Assembly (NCBI GenBank): GCA_028288905.1
Contig: JAQGHJ010000183.1
Span: 1-9,154 of the forward strand
From: Phycisphaerales bacterium
Lineage (GTDB): Bacteria; Planctomycetota; Phycisphaerae; Tepidisphaerales; Tepidisphaeraceae
Length of the DNA stretch: 9,154 nucleotides
Reading direction: 5' to 3'
The first letter of the stretch is position 1. Each line of letters opens with the position of its first letter. Shown here one piece after another: positions 1 to 7,001 of the stretch. Below the pieces are notes generated by a model. It saw nothing but the letters and a program-made list of their open reading frames with translations, was not told the origin of the DNA and did no database searches. The translations under genes were made by a program, and so were the position numbers.

Positions 1-2
1 CG

Positions 3-1082
3 CCCGGGCTGGTGAACGCCCACGTCCACCTAGAATTATCCGACCTGTCGGCCGCCGACCTGGCACCCGACGGCCCGCCAGCCTCGCTGGCCGACTGGCT
101 GTTGAAGGTCATCGGAGCCGGCCCCCCGCCGTCGCAGGAGGGCGAGGCCCGGGCGGCGGCGGCGACCCGGGCGGGCATCGACCAGTGCCTGAGGTTCGGC
201 GTCACGACGGTCGGCGATGTCACCCGGTTCCCCGGCGTCACCCGCCGGGCGCTCGCCGACTCGCCGCTGCGGGCCGTCAGCTTCGGAGAGGTCACCGCGA
301 TGGCGGGCCGCCGGCACCTGCTCGACGACCGGGTGGCCGCGGCGATGGCGACGTCACCGGCGCCGGCCCGGGTGGTGGCTGCCCTGGGCCCGCACGCGCC
401 GTATTCGGTCGAGCCAACCGGATACCGCCGGTGCGTCGCCGCCGCCCGGGCCGCCCGGCTGCCGGTCATGACGCACTTGGCCGAGTCGGCGGACGAGACG
501 GCGTTCTTGGCGGACCACGCCGGCCCCTTCCGAAAGCTCTGGGACGCGATCGGCGGGTGGGACGACGCGGTCCCGCGGATCGAGGGGGGCCCCGTGCGGC
601 TCGCCGCCCTCACCGGGCTGCTTGACTACGAGCGGGCCCTGCTCGTCCACGCCAACCACCTCGAAGATGTCGACGTCCGCCGGCTCGCCCGCGGGGCGGC
701 CGCCGTCGCGTTCTGCCCCCGGACCCACGCCTACTTCGGCCACCCGCCGCACCCTTGGCGGCGGCTCCTCGGGGCCGGCGTGACGGTCGCCGTCGGCACC
801 GACAGCGCCGCCTCCAGCCCGGACCTCAACCTGCTCGACGACCTGCGGCTGCTCCGCCGCCAGAACCCCGACCTGCCGGCGGAGGAACTCTGGCGCCTGG
901 CCACCGTCGGCGCCGCGTCCGCCCTCAGCTTGGCCGAGACCGTCGGCTCCCTCTGGCCCGGTAAGGCGGCCGACTTCGTCGCGTTCCCGGTGGATGGCGA
1001 GGAGGATCCGTTCGCGGAGGTGTTGGACGACCGGGAGGCGACGCCGACCGGGGTGTGGATCGCCGGGGAACGTGTGCGGTGA
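3..1082 (+). CDS. Amidohydrolase, aminodeoxyfutalosine / MTA-SAH deaminase-like (5' partial)
   Basis: This is a metal-dependent amidohydrolase that probably deaminates an adenine-type nucleoside or related base. The reading frame is open to the left edge and reads PGLVNAHVHLE. That is the family's first metal motif, so the true start lies upstream and the GTG at 12 is an internal valine. Counting that valine as residue 1, the visible motifs are HVH (4-6, metal ligands), GPHAPYS (127-132), THLAES (154-159, ligand H155 and probable acid/base E158), LVHANHL (211-217), CPRTHAYFGHPPHP (235-248) and GTDSAASSPDLN (262-273, ligand D264). The order matches the MTA/SAH deaminase, aminodeoxyfutalosine deaminase and cytosine deaminase branch. 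The C-terminus (GKAADFVAF, then GVWIAGERV) is the usual return strand of the small beta-sandwich. About 50-60 N-terminal residues are missing. The substrate is inferred: aminodeoxyfutalosine in menaquinone synthesis is plausible, but no menaquinone gene is in view. The gene converges on the AsmA-like gene 79 bp away. Confidence 0.85.
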   Translation, partial: PGLVNAHVHLELSDLSAADLAPDGPPASLADWLLKVIGAGPPPSQEGEARAAAATRAGIDQCLRFGVTTVGDVTRFPGVTRRALADSPLRAVSFGEVTAMAGRRHLLDDRVAAAMATSPAPARVVAALGPHAPYSVEPTGYRRCVAAARAARLPVMTHLAESADETAFLADHAGPFRKLWDAIGGWDDAVPRIEGGPVRLAALTGLLDYERALLVHANHLEDVDVRRLARGAAAVAFCPRTHAYFGHPPHPWRRLLGAGVTVAVGTDSAASSPDLNLLDDLRLLRRQNPDLPAEELWRLATVGAASALSLAETVGSLWPGKAADFVAFPVDGEEDPFAEVLDDREATPTGVWIAGERVR

Positions 1083-1130
1083 CGCCGGCCGAGGGCCGAA
1101 CACGCCTGTCAGTGCGCCAACATCGCCCCG

Positions 1131-1147
1131 CTCCGGCGTTCCCGGAG
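1131..1147. terminator. Possible bidirectional hairpin between convergent genes
   Basis: CTCCGG and CCGGAG form a perfect 6-bp stem around a 5-nt loop in the 79-bp gap between two convergent stop codons. A shorter hairpin, CGGCC-GAG-GGCCG, lies at 1086-1098. Neither is followed by a T-rich run on either strand, and GC-rich DNA makes such stems common. The position is right for a terminator, but the evidence is weak. Confidence 0.25.
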
Positions 1148-1161
1148 TTCGTCGCGCCCGC

Positions 1162-4100
1162 TCACTTCCGGCCCTTTTTCGGCTGATCCCCCTTGAACAC
1201 CTCGTCGACGGTCGTCGTGAACGTCCCGAACGGGCGGTTTTCGACCGTCGGGTCCTGCACGGTGCCGCGGACGTGGATGCGGAGCAGTTCCTGCTGGGCC
1301 CCGCGCCACAGGTCCTGGAGGAACGGGACCTTGAACCCGGCCGCGTTGTCGGTGACGAACGTCATCCGCACCTGCTTCGTGGCGAAGTCGAGGAACCCGT
1401 CGCCGGTCATGACCATATTGTTGCTGCGGAGCTCGACCCGCTCGAAGTTCACCCGGTCGCCGTCGAGGCTGTACCGGGCCGTCGCGTTGGAAAACGGGCT
1501 GCTGATCGGCAGCGCGAGGTTCGTGACCTGCATCATGCCGAGCATGACCGGGATGCGGTACATCTCCTTGCCGGTCACGACGACGTCGCCCCGCCCGCGG
1601 CGGGCGGCCGCCTTGCCCCACGCGCCCTCGACGGCGAGGCTGGCCGTCACACGGCCGGCGACGTTCTCGCCGGCCTCGCGGGCCAATTCCTTCACGTCGG
1701 CGTTCCGCAGGAACAGCCCCAGCGAGTACCGGGCCGGCCCGACGTCGGGGAACCCGAGCGTCGCCTGGCCGGCCAAGTCCCCGCCGCCGACCGCCGCCTG
1801 GAGCCGGGTCAGCGACAGCTCCTGCTGCCCGGCCACCTTGTCGACGGCGGCCCGCAGCCCGGTCACCTCCCGCCCGCCCATGTCGAGCGAGTCGACGTCG
1901 AGCCGGCCGGTCAGGGTGTCGAGGCGATCGCGGCGGACGCCGGCGGAGAACGTGAGCCCGCCGCGGATCTGGTCGAGCGTCACCCCTGCGTCCATCGACG
2001 CCCCGCCGAGCGTGATCCGGCCGGCCAGATCGAACTCCGGCCCGGCGGCCGGGCGGGTGTCACCGGGGGCCGACGCCTGGGTCGGTGCGGTGCGGTAGAC
2101 GAACTTATCGAGGTCGACGCCGAGCGTGCCGGTGAGCTTGACGGCGTCGAGCAGCCCCGCGAGGGACGCCGGCAAGGCGTGCCGCAGCTCGGCGTCGGCC
2201 GGCAGGTCTTTGGCGGCGATTGCTAGCGTCCACGTCGGCTGCGGCCACAGCAGGCCGGTGCCGGAGACGGCGAGCGTCGCCTTGCCGTGGCGGGCGGTGA
2301 CGCCCCGCAGCTCGACCCGCTCCGGGCGGACGACGACTTCACCGGCCACCTGCTCGAGCGGGTACGGGAGCGTGGCGAGGGAGGCGGACAGTTGCCGCGG
2401 GCGGAGCGTGGCGTGCAGCCCGACCGGCAGCTCGCGGGTGACGGCCGGGGACCCGGGGGCGGCCGGCAGGTCGAGCACGAGCCCCGAGGGCCGGGTGGCC
2501 TGCCCGGCGGCGGACTGCGCGAGATCGACGACCGCCACCAGGGCAGTCGCGGCGTCGCCCGCCCCGCCGACGGCCGCGGCACCGTCCCGGTCGTCCGACG
2601 CCGGGCCGAGCCGGGCGAACGTGATTTCGCCGTCGATGGTGCCGGTCGGTCGGACCTCGTCCCACGCCGACCGGGCGGACGCCGGCAGCAGTGAGTAGAG
2701 CTCGCGGTCCAGCGGCAAGTTGTCGGCCGTCACGACCAGGAGGAGCCGGGGGTCGACCGGGTCCAGCCCGGCCTGCCCGACGGCGGTCAGCGTCGCGCCG
2801 CGGCGGGCGGCGGTCAGGTCGAGCAGGTCTACGCGGTCCGGCGTGAGGCGCAGCCGCCCAGCCACCCCCGTTACGGCGTAGTCCGAGCCCCGCGGCTTCA
2901 GGGCACCGTCCCTCATCGAGACGTCAAACGTGTAGTCAAGCGCGTCGGGCTTGCGGCCGGGCCGCGCCGACCTGCCCCCCTCGCCGGCGACGGTCGGCAT
3001 CGCGGCGGCCGTGGGCGAGGGCGGGTGCCGCCCGTCGGCGAGCGACTGGTCCGGCCCCGTCAGCCGGCCGTCGACGTCGACCCGCCCGGCCAGGCCGGCC
3101 CGGCCGACCCACTCGGCCGCGTCCGGCGGCAGGGCGGTCAGCAGGTCGGCGTCCACCGGCAACTGGCGGACGGAGACCTTCAGGTCCGTCCGGCGGCCCG
3201 CCGGGTAGGTGCCCGGGGCGGCGTTCGGCAGCGACCAGGCCACCCGCCCGTTCACCGCCAGCGTCGCCGTCGGGTGGGCCGCCCGGACGTCGACCACGTC
3301 GCAGTACCCGTCGCGGATCCGCACCTTCCCGCTCACCTTCCGCAGCGGGTACGGGAAGTCGACCAGCATCGCCTCGGCCTCGCGGAGGTCGAGGTCCACA
3401 CGGACCTTGAACTTCCCGACCGCCCCGACGTCCTTGTACACCTCGACGACCGCGTCGCCGCGGAACCGCGGGTATTGGCCCTTGCCCGGGGCGTCGAACA
3501 GCGCCAGCGCCTCGGACACGTCCCGGTCGAACGCGGCCGACAGGGCGGGTTCCGTCGTCACGTCGCCGGCACGGATCTTCAGCTGCCCGCCCGGCTCGAA
3601 CCCGACCGGGCCGATCGGCCCGATCCACCCGTCGACCGCGAGCTGGCGGTCGGCGTTCGGCCCGCCGGCAACGCCGAACCCGCGGAGCCCCTTAAACAGG
3701 ATCCAGTCCCGCCCGTCCGTCTCGTCGCGGGCGAGCTCGATCCGGCCGTGGGTCTGGCGGACCGGGTACGGGAACTCGTCGAACACGAACGACGCGTCGA
3801 GCAGGTCGACGGATCCGCCGACCGCGACGGCCCCGCCCTCGACCTTGCGGGCGACGTCCAGCTGCAGCCGGCAGGTGCCCTGCGGGCGGACCTTCTCGTA
3901 CACCTCGCGGACGCCGGGCGGGAGCGACCAGACGTACCGCGGGGACGCCGGGATGTGCAGGTCCTCGCTGGCGGCCGACGCGACGCGGATCGCCAGCGGG
4001 CTCTCGGGGCGGTACCCGTCTATGTGCCCGTCGATCGCCAGCAGGTTGTTCTCGACCCGGCCGCTGAGCCCCCGGACGTCGACGCCCTGCTCGGTGAATA

Positions 4101-5394
4101 CGAAAGACCCGGCCACTTGGCGAAGCTGGATTGGGGTCGTATCGAGCAGTGCGGCCAGCCCGGCCGCCGGGTTCGCCCGCGGGGCGGCGACAGCCCGGGA
4201 CGACGCCCAGGGGGGTACCGGCACGCGCGGGTCGATCGCGGCACGGTCGGTCCCCGCGGCGGCAGCGTCCACATCCACGTCCCCCGCGGCCGGGCCCCCG
4301 GGGACGGCCCACGCCTGGCCGGCCGCCCCGCCGAACCCGGCCATGGCGAACGCCCCGCGGATCATGCCGGCCGCCGACTTGGCGTCTTCCCGCCGGGCGA
4401 CCTCGGTGCCGCTCATCCACTCTTCGGGCGGGATCGACAGGTTGACCCCGTTCAGCACCGTCTCGATCCGGAACCGCGGCGGGCGACCCTCGCGGGGCGG
4501 GACGTACTCGACGACCGGCACGTCCACCCGCCCGCCGAGCTCGTGCCGCTCCCACCACGCCCCGACGTCGGCCGGCAGCATCGCCCGCACGTCCCGCCCG
4601 AACTCGAACTGCTTGAGCTGGGCCGTCACCCGCCCGGTGTCCAGAGAGATGGCTCCGGTGACGAGCGGGCCCATCGCGTCGCTCAGCCCGCGGCTCTGGA
4701 GGACGAACGTGTAGCGGTCGTGCCCCCCGCTGTCCGTCGACGCTTGGGGCGACAGCTGCCCGTCGATCGCCATGTACCCCAGCGTCGCGTCCCGCCCGCC
4801 GCGGAGCTCGGCCACCTCGACCCGGGCGTTGCGGAGCAGCAGCTCCGGGAGCGGCATCGGCTTGCCGGCCGGGGCGCCGGGGGCGGGGGCCGGCCGGGGC
4901 CGGCGGTTGCTGCCGAGCCGGTGGAAGTTCCAGGCGTCGGTCGCCGCGTCGCGGCAGAGGCGGACGTGCGGCTTCTCGACCACGATCTGCGTCGCCTGGA
5001 GCTGCCCGCGGACCATCGACGCCGGGTCGTACTGAATGACGAACGTTCGGGCGGAGAACAGCAGCGCGTCCGGTCGCGAGGTGGCGGCGGCCGGGTCGTA
5101 GTCCGCGTCGACGTACACCTCGACCGCGTCCAGCCGGAGCCCTTCGAACAGGCTCAGCGATGCCCCGCCGACCGTCACCCGCCCGCCGACGAGGTTCGAC
5201 AGGTACGCCTCGGCCATCGCCCGGACCCGCCGGGGCTCGGTCACGTAGCCGTACGACCAAATCACCCCGCACAGCAGGGCCAACAGCCCGAGCATGACGA
5301 ACCGCCGGCACCGGCCGGTCTTCGGCCGGAACGGGTGCCCCGGCCGCCAGGGGCGGTCGAACAGCCGATCGGGGTTGAGGGAGTAGCGGGACAT
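1162..5394 (-). CDS. Large AsmA-like periplasmic protein, inner-membrane anchored
   Basis: This 1410-residue protein has a basic cytoplasmic N-terminus (1-31), one membrane helix (about 32-51, around VMLGLLALLCGVIW) and a very long periplasmic part rich in short beta strands. The N-terminal block (about 52-145: YLSNLVGGRVTVGGASLSLF, then LRLDAVEV and IVVEKPHVRL) and the C-terminal block (about 1275-1395: MYRIPVMLGMMQVTNLALP, GDGFLDFATKQVRM) match AsmA/YhdP-type proteins. In the known families these form a hydrophobic groove thought to move phospholipids between inner and outer membranes or to affect envelope assembly. Between the blocks run repeated modules, listed separately. Three Ala/Pro/Gly-rich stretches (about 336-410, 783-818, 925-990) look like disordered inserts. 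The ATG at 5394 gives a normal N-in anchor and is the only start that does so; no clear ribosome site precedes it. It lies 100 bp after the glycosyltransferase gene and may share its transcript. The family is fairly sure, but the cargo or exact role is unknown. Confidence 0.85.
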   Translation of the reverse strand: MSRYSLNPDRLFDRPWRPGHPFRPKTGRCRRFVMLGLLALLCGVIWSYGYVTEPRRVRAMAEAYLSNLVGGRVTVGGASLSLFEGLRLDAVEVYVDADYDPAAATSRPDALLFSARTFVIQYDPASMVRGQLQATQIVVEKPHVRLCRDAATDAWNFHRLGSNRRPRPAPAPGAPAGKPMPLPELLLRNARVEVAELRGGRDATLGYMAIDGQLSPQASTDSGGHDRYTFVLQSRGLSDAMGPLVTGAISLDTGRVTAQLKQFEFGRDVRAMLPADVGAWWERHELGGRVDVPVVEYVPPREGRPPRFRIETVLNGVNLSIPPEEWMSGTEVARREDAKSAAGMIRGAFAMAGFGGAAGQAWAVPGGPAAGDVDVDAAAAGTDRAAIDPRVPVPPWASSRAVAAPRANPAAGLAALLDTTPIQLRQVAGSFVFTEQGVDVRGLSGRVENNLLAIDGHIDGYRPESPLAIRVASAASEDLHIPASPRYVWSLPPGVREVYEKVRPQGTCRLQLDVARKVEGGAVAVGGSVDLLDASFVFDEFPYPVRQTHGRIELARDETDGRDWILFKGLRGFGVAGGPNADRQLAVDGWIGPIGPVGFEPGGQLKIRAGDVTTEPALSAAFDRDVSEALALFDAPGKGQYPRFRGDAVVEVYKDVGAVGKFKVRVDLDLREAEAMLVDFPYPLRKVSGKVRIRDGYCDVVDVRAAHPTATLAVNGRVAWSLPNAAPGTYPAGRRTDLKVSVRQLPVDADLLTALPPDAAEWVGRAGLAGRVDVDGRLTGPDQSLADGRHPPSPTAAAMPTVAGEGGRSARPGRKPDALDYTFDVSMRDGALKPRGSDYAVTGVAGRLRLTPDRVDLLDLTAARRGATLTAVGQAGLDPVDPRLLLVVTADNLPLDRELYSLLPASARSAWDEVRPTGTIDGEITFARLGPASDDRDGAAAVGGAGDAATALVAVVDLAQSAAGQATRPSGLVLDLPAAPGSPAVTRELPVGLHATLRPRQLSASLATLPYPLEQVAGEVVVRPERVELRGVTARHGKATLAVSGTGLLWPQPTWTLAIAAKDLPADAELRHALPASLAGLLDAVKLTGTLGVDLDKFVYRTAPTQASAPGDTRPAAGPEFDLAGRITLGGASMDAGVTLDQIRGGLTFSAGVRRDRLDTLTGRLDVDSLDMGGREVTGLRAAVDKVAGQQELSLTRLQAAVGGGDLAGQATLGFPDVGPARYSLGLFLRNADVKELAREAGENVAGRVTASLAVEGAWGKAAARRGRGDVVVTGKEMYRIPVMLGMMQVTNLALPISSPFSNATARYSLDGDRVNFERVELRSNNMVMTGDGFLDFATKQVRMTFVTDNAAGFKVPFLQDLWRGAQQELLRIHVRGTVQDPTVENRPFGTFTTTVDEVFKGDQPKKGRK
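1885..4152 (-). repeat. Degenerate internal repeats in the AsmA-like protein
   Basis: Two motif types recur in residues 415-1170. Type A is roughly DLPxDaeLxxaLPasxxxxWdxvxptG. It is clear at residues 745-770, 892-918 and 1063-1089, with a looser copy at 478-506 and a short LPADVGAWW remnant at 273-281. Type B is FPYPLrxVxGxVxI followed by a strand and HxxATLaVxG. It is clear at 541-554, 680-693 and 1009-1022, with decayed copies near 423-455 (RQVAGSFVF) and 838-870 (YAVTGVAGRLRL). The clear B copies share the 11-mer CGGGTACGGGA (plus strand) at 3763-3773, 3346-3356 and 2359-2369. The modules suggest growth by internal duplication of a beta-groove unit. Confidence 0.6.
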
Positions 5395-5494
5395 GAAATG
5401 CGGCGTCGGAGTGTCGGCGTAACGGGGTAGAAGCAGGAGTCGCGCTTCGCCGAACCTTTAAGCTTGAGCCGCCACACCCCGGATACCCCGTCAC

Positions 5495-6826
5495 TCACTC
5501 CGACACTTCCGTGGCCCCCGCCCGCCGCCACGGCCACTCCGGGCGGTTAAGGCCCGACAGGCCGGCGGCGGCCACGACGACCAAGAGCGGCTCGATCGGG
5601 ACTCGGTACCGGAGCGACCCGACCGTTGCCATGTGAACCAGCGTAAAATATGCAATCGGGGTCAACAAGAACGCCTTCGCGGCCCGCCGTAAGCTCAGAC
5701 CGCTCAGGCCGATGAGCGTTAGCAGGTAAAGCGGCACGCAGTAGGCGAGGCCGACCAAACGGTGCTTCCAGCTACCGTATTCGGCACTCAGGGGCATCGG
5801 ACTCCAAGTACGGGCCACCTTGAGGGCCGCCAACTCCAGAGCCCGCTTCGGTTGTTCTCGGACGAACTCGGCCGCTCGGCCCGAGAGGTACGTTGACCGC
5901 TCGACTTCGTTCATTAGCCGCAGCTGGGGCATGGCCCGGAGCGAGGACTGGTCGCTCGACCCGTCGGCGTCCGGGTTGAACCCGTCGTAAGCGGTGACGC
6001 CGCCGTTGGTGGTGGTCCAGACCCATTGCCCGACCACGCGGCTGTTGCGGTACGCCCAGGGAAGCAGAGCGAGAACGGTGACCAGAGCCATGGTCGCCCC
6101 AACCGGCAGCGGCCAGCGGGGCCGGAACGTGGGCCGGCCGTCCCGCGGGCGGCCGGCGAAGGCGGCGGCGATGCCGAGCAAAACAGCCAGCGGTGCGGCC
6201 GACGGACGGACGAGGGTCGATGCCGCCAAGATTAACCCGCCTCCGAGCCAAAGGAGGGTGCCGAGGGCCGGCCGGTAGGGCAGCGGCTCGCCCGCGTCGT
6301 CCGTCGCCGTCAGTCGCCCGCCGCGAGATCCGGCGAGCAGTAACACCATGCCCCAGGCCAACATAGCGGTGAAGAGCGTCTCGGAAAGGACCAATCCGCA
6401 GAAGTAGATCAGGAACGGGTCGACCGCCACCCCGATCGCCGCCAACACCGCCCCCGGCCGGCGGACGGCGGGCGGCAGGAGGGCAAGTGCCAGAAGCGCG
6501 GCCGCCCACGCCGTCGAGGCGTCGAGCGCCGCCTGCGCCAGCCGCGCGACCACCACCTGTCCCCCGCAGGCGGCGACGAACGCAGGGTAGAGGGGGGCGC
6601 GGTAGGCGTAGGTGGCCGACGCAAACCGCGCGTCGTAGAACACCAGCCCGTTGCCGCCGAGCAGGCTTCGGGCGAGGGACAGGTATTCGGATTGGTCCGG
6701 CAGGGCCGCGATGCTGGCGTCGTCGGTCGGCAACGACAGGACGTAGCCGACCCGAAGCACGAGCGCGACGATCAGCACGGCCGCGAGCGCCCGGCGGTAC
6801 CAGGCGGAGGGACGATCGAGGGGCAC
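5495..6826 (-). CDS. ArnT-like membrane glycosyltransferase, GT39/PMT superfamily
   Basis: This is a polytopic inner-membrane protein of about 443 residues. It probably transfers a sugar from a polyprenyl-phosphate donor to a lipid, glycan or protein on the periplasmic side. From the GTG at 6826 it has a first membrane helix at about 13-31. A periplasmic loop follows with D44 in DQSEYLSLA, the expected catalytic aspartate of the GT-C fold, and then YRAPLYPAF (75-83). Further motifs are LSETLF (147-152), LVRPSA (205-210), LLPWAYRNSRVVG (254-266) leading to TTNGG and YDGFNP, and RYRVPIEP (406-413) near the last helix. These are standard PMT_2-type landmarks; about nine to eleven helices are likely. 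The frame stays open to an ATG at 6928, but those extra 34 codons run into the palindromic repeat and read as low-quality sequence, so GTG 6826 (VPLDRPSAWYRR) is preferred. No Shine-Dalgarno sequence is visible. Donor and acceptor cannot be read from the sequence. The AsmA-like gene follows 100 bp downstream. Confidence 0.85.
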   Translation of the reverse strand: MPLDRPSAWYRRALAAVLIVALVLRVGYVLSLPTDDASIAALPDQSEYLSLARSLLGGNGLVFYDARFASATYAYRAPLYPAFVAACGGQVVVARLAQAALDASTAWAAALLALALLPPAVRRPGAVLAAIGVAVDPFLIYFCGLVLSETLFTAMLAWGMVLLLAGSRGGRLTATDDAGEPLPYRPALGTLLWLGGGLILAASTLVRPSAAPLAVLLGIAAAFAGRPRDGRPTFRPRWPLPVGATMALVTVLALLPWAYRNSRVVGQWVWTTTNGGVTAYDGFNPDADGSSDQSSLRAMPQLRLMNEVERSTYLSGRAAEFVREQPKRALELAALKVARTWSPMPLSAEYGSWKHRLVGLAYCVPLYLLTLIGLSGLSLRRAAKAFLLTPIAYFTLVHMATVGSLRYRVPIEPLLVVVAAAGLSGLNRPEWPWRRAGATEVSE

Positions 6827-6902
6827 GCGGCGGAAAGTAGCAGCAACGCAGGCCGGCGGCGAGCGGGGGAGGAGTGAGCCGGCCCGCAAGGGCAGGAATG
6901 AC

Positions 6903-6987
6903 GAAGCCCGAAAGACGAATGACGACACGGGGAGAGAAGGGCATGACGCCTTCCCCTCCCCGTTTCGTCATTCGTCTTTCGGGCTTC
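6903..6987. repeat. 85-nt palindromic element with 23-bp perfect arms
   Basis: Positions 6903-6925 (beginning GAAGCCCGAAAGACG, ending AATGACGA) are the exact reverse complement of 6965-6987. After one mismatch (6926/6964), eight further pairs (6927-6934 with 6956-6963) extend the stem. Partial pairing then continues to a 5-nt loop centred on 6945. The nonamer GAATGACGA is repeated 21 bp apart, at 6896-6904 and 6917-6925. The arms are about half GC, well below the surrounding genes. The element starts 14 bp past the HDOD stop and ends 76 bp before the preferred glycosyltransferase start. It could be a REP- or MITE-like repeat and would form a strong hairpin in the HDOD mRNA tail. No T-run follows, so it is not a classic intrinsic terminator. 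Confidence 0.85.
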
Positions 6988-7001
6988 AACCTTCGCGGCG
7001 G

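Noticed and set aside
354..1103. A 249-codon minus-strand frame opposite the amidohydrolase
   Set aside because: It overlaps a gene with a full set of metal-binding motifs and shows no features of its own.
3025..5430. An 801-codon plus-strand open frame lying opposite the AsmA-like gene
   Set aside because: It mirrors the minus-strand gene. Its translation is rich in Arg, Pro, Gly, Val and Asp with no domain or membrane pattern, as expected when the complementary strand of GC-rich coding DNA lacks stops.
3692..5494. A 600-codon minus-strand frame overlapping the AsmA-like gene
   Set aside because: It is a shifted frame of the same gene. The protein is almost all Arg, Pro, Gly and Ala, whereas the chosen frame has a membrane anchor and recognisable family motifs at both ends.
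5408..5507. An 8-bp inverted repeat (AGTGTCGG at 5410-5417, CCGACACT at 5500-5507) around the gap before the AsmA-like gene
   Set aside because: It is short, separated by about 80 bp and half inside a coding region, so it is no better than chance in this composition.
6903..6987. The two arms read as a CRISPR repeat pair or a terminal inverted repeat of an insertion sequence
   Set aside because: The arms are inverted, not direct, only 39 bp separates them, and there is no transposase or array. It is a compact palindrome, not a spacer-repeat array or an autonomous element.
5772..6989. A 405-codon minus-strand frame across the glycosyltransferase and the palindrome
   Set aside because: It is a shadow frame. 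The GT39 motifs and hydrophobic helices are all in the other frame; this one is Arg/Pro/Gly-rich.
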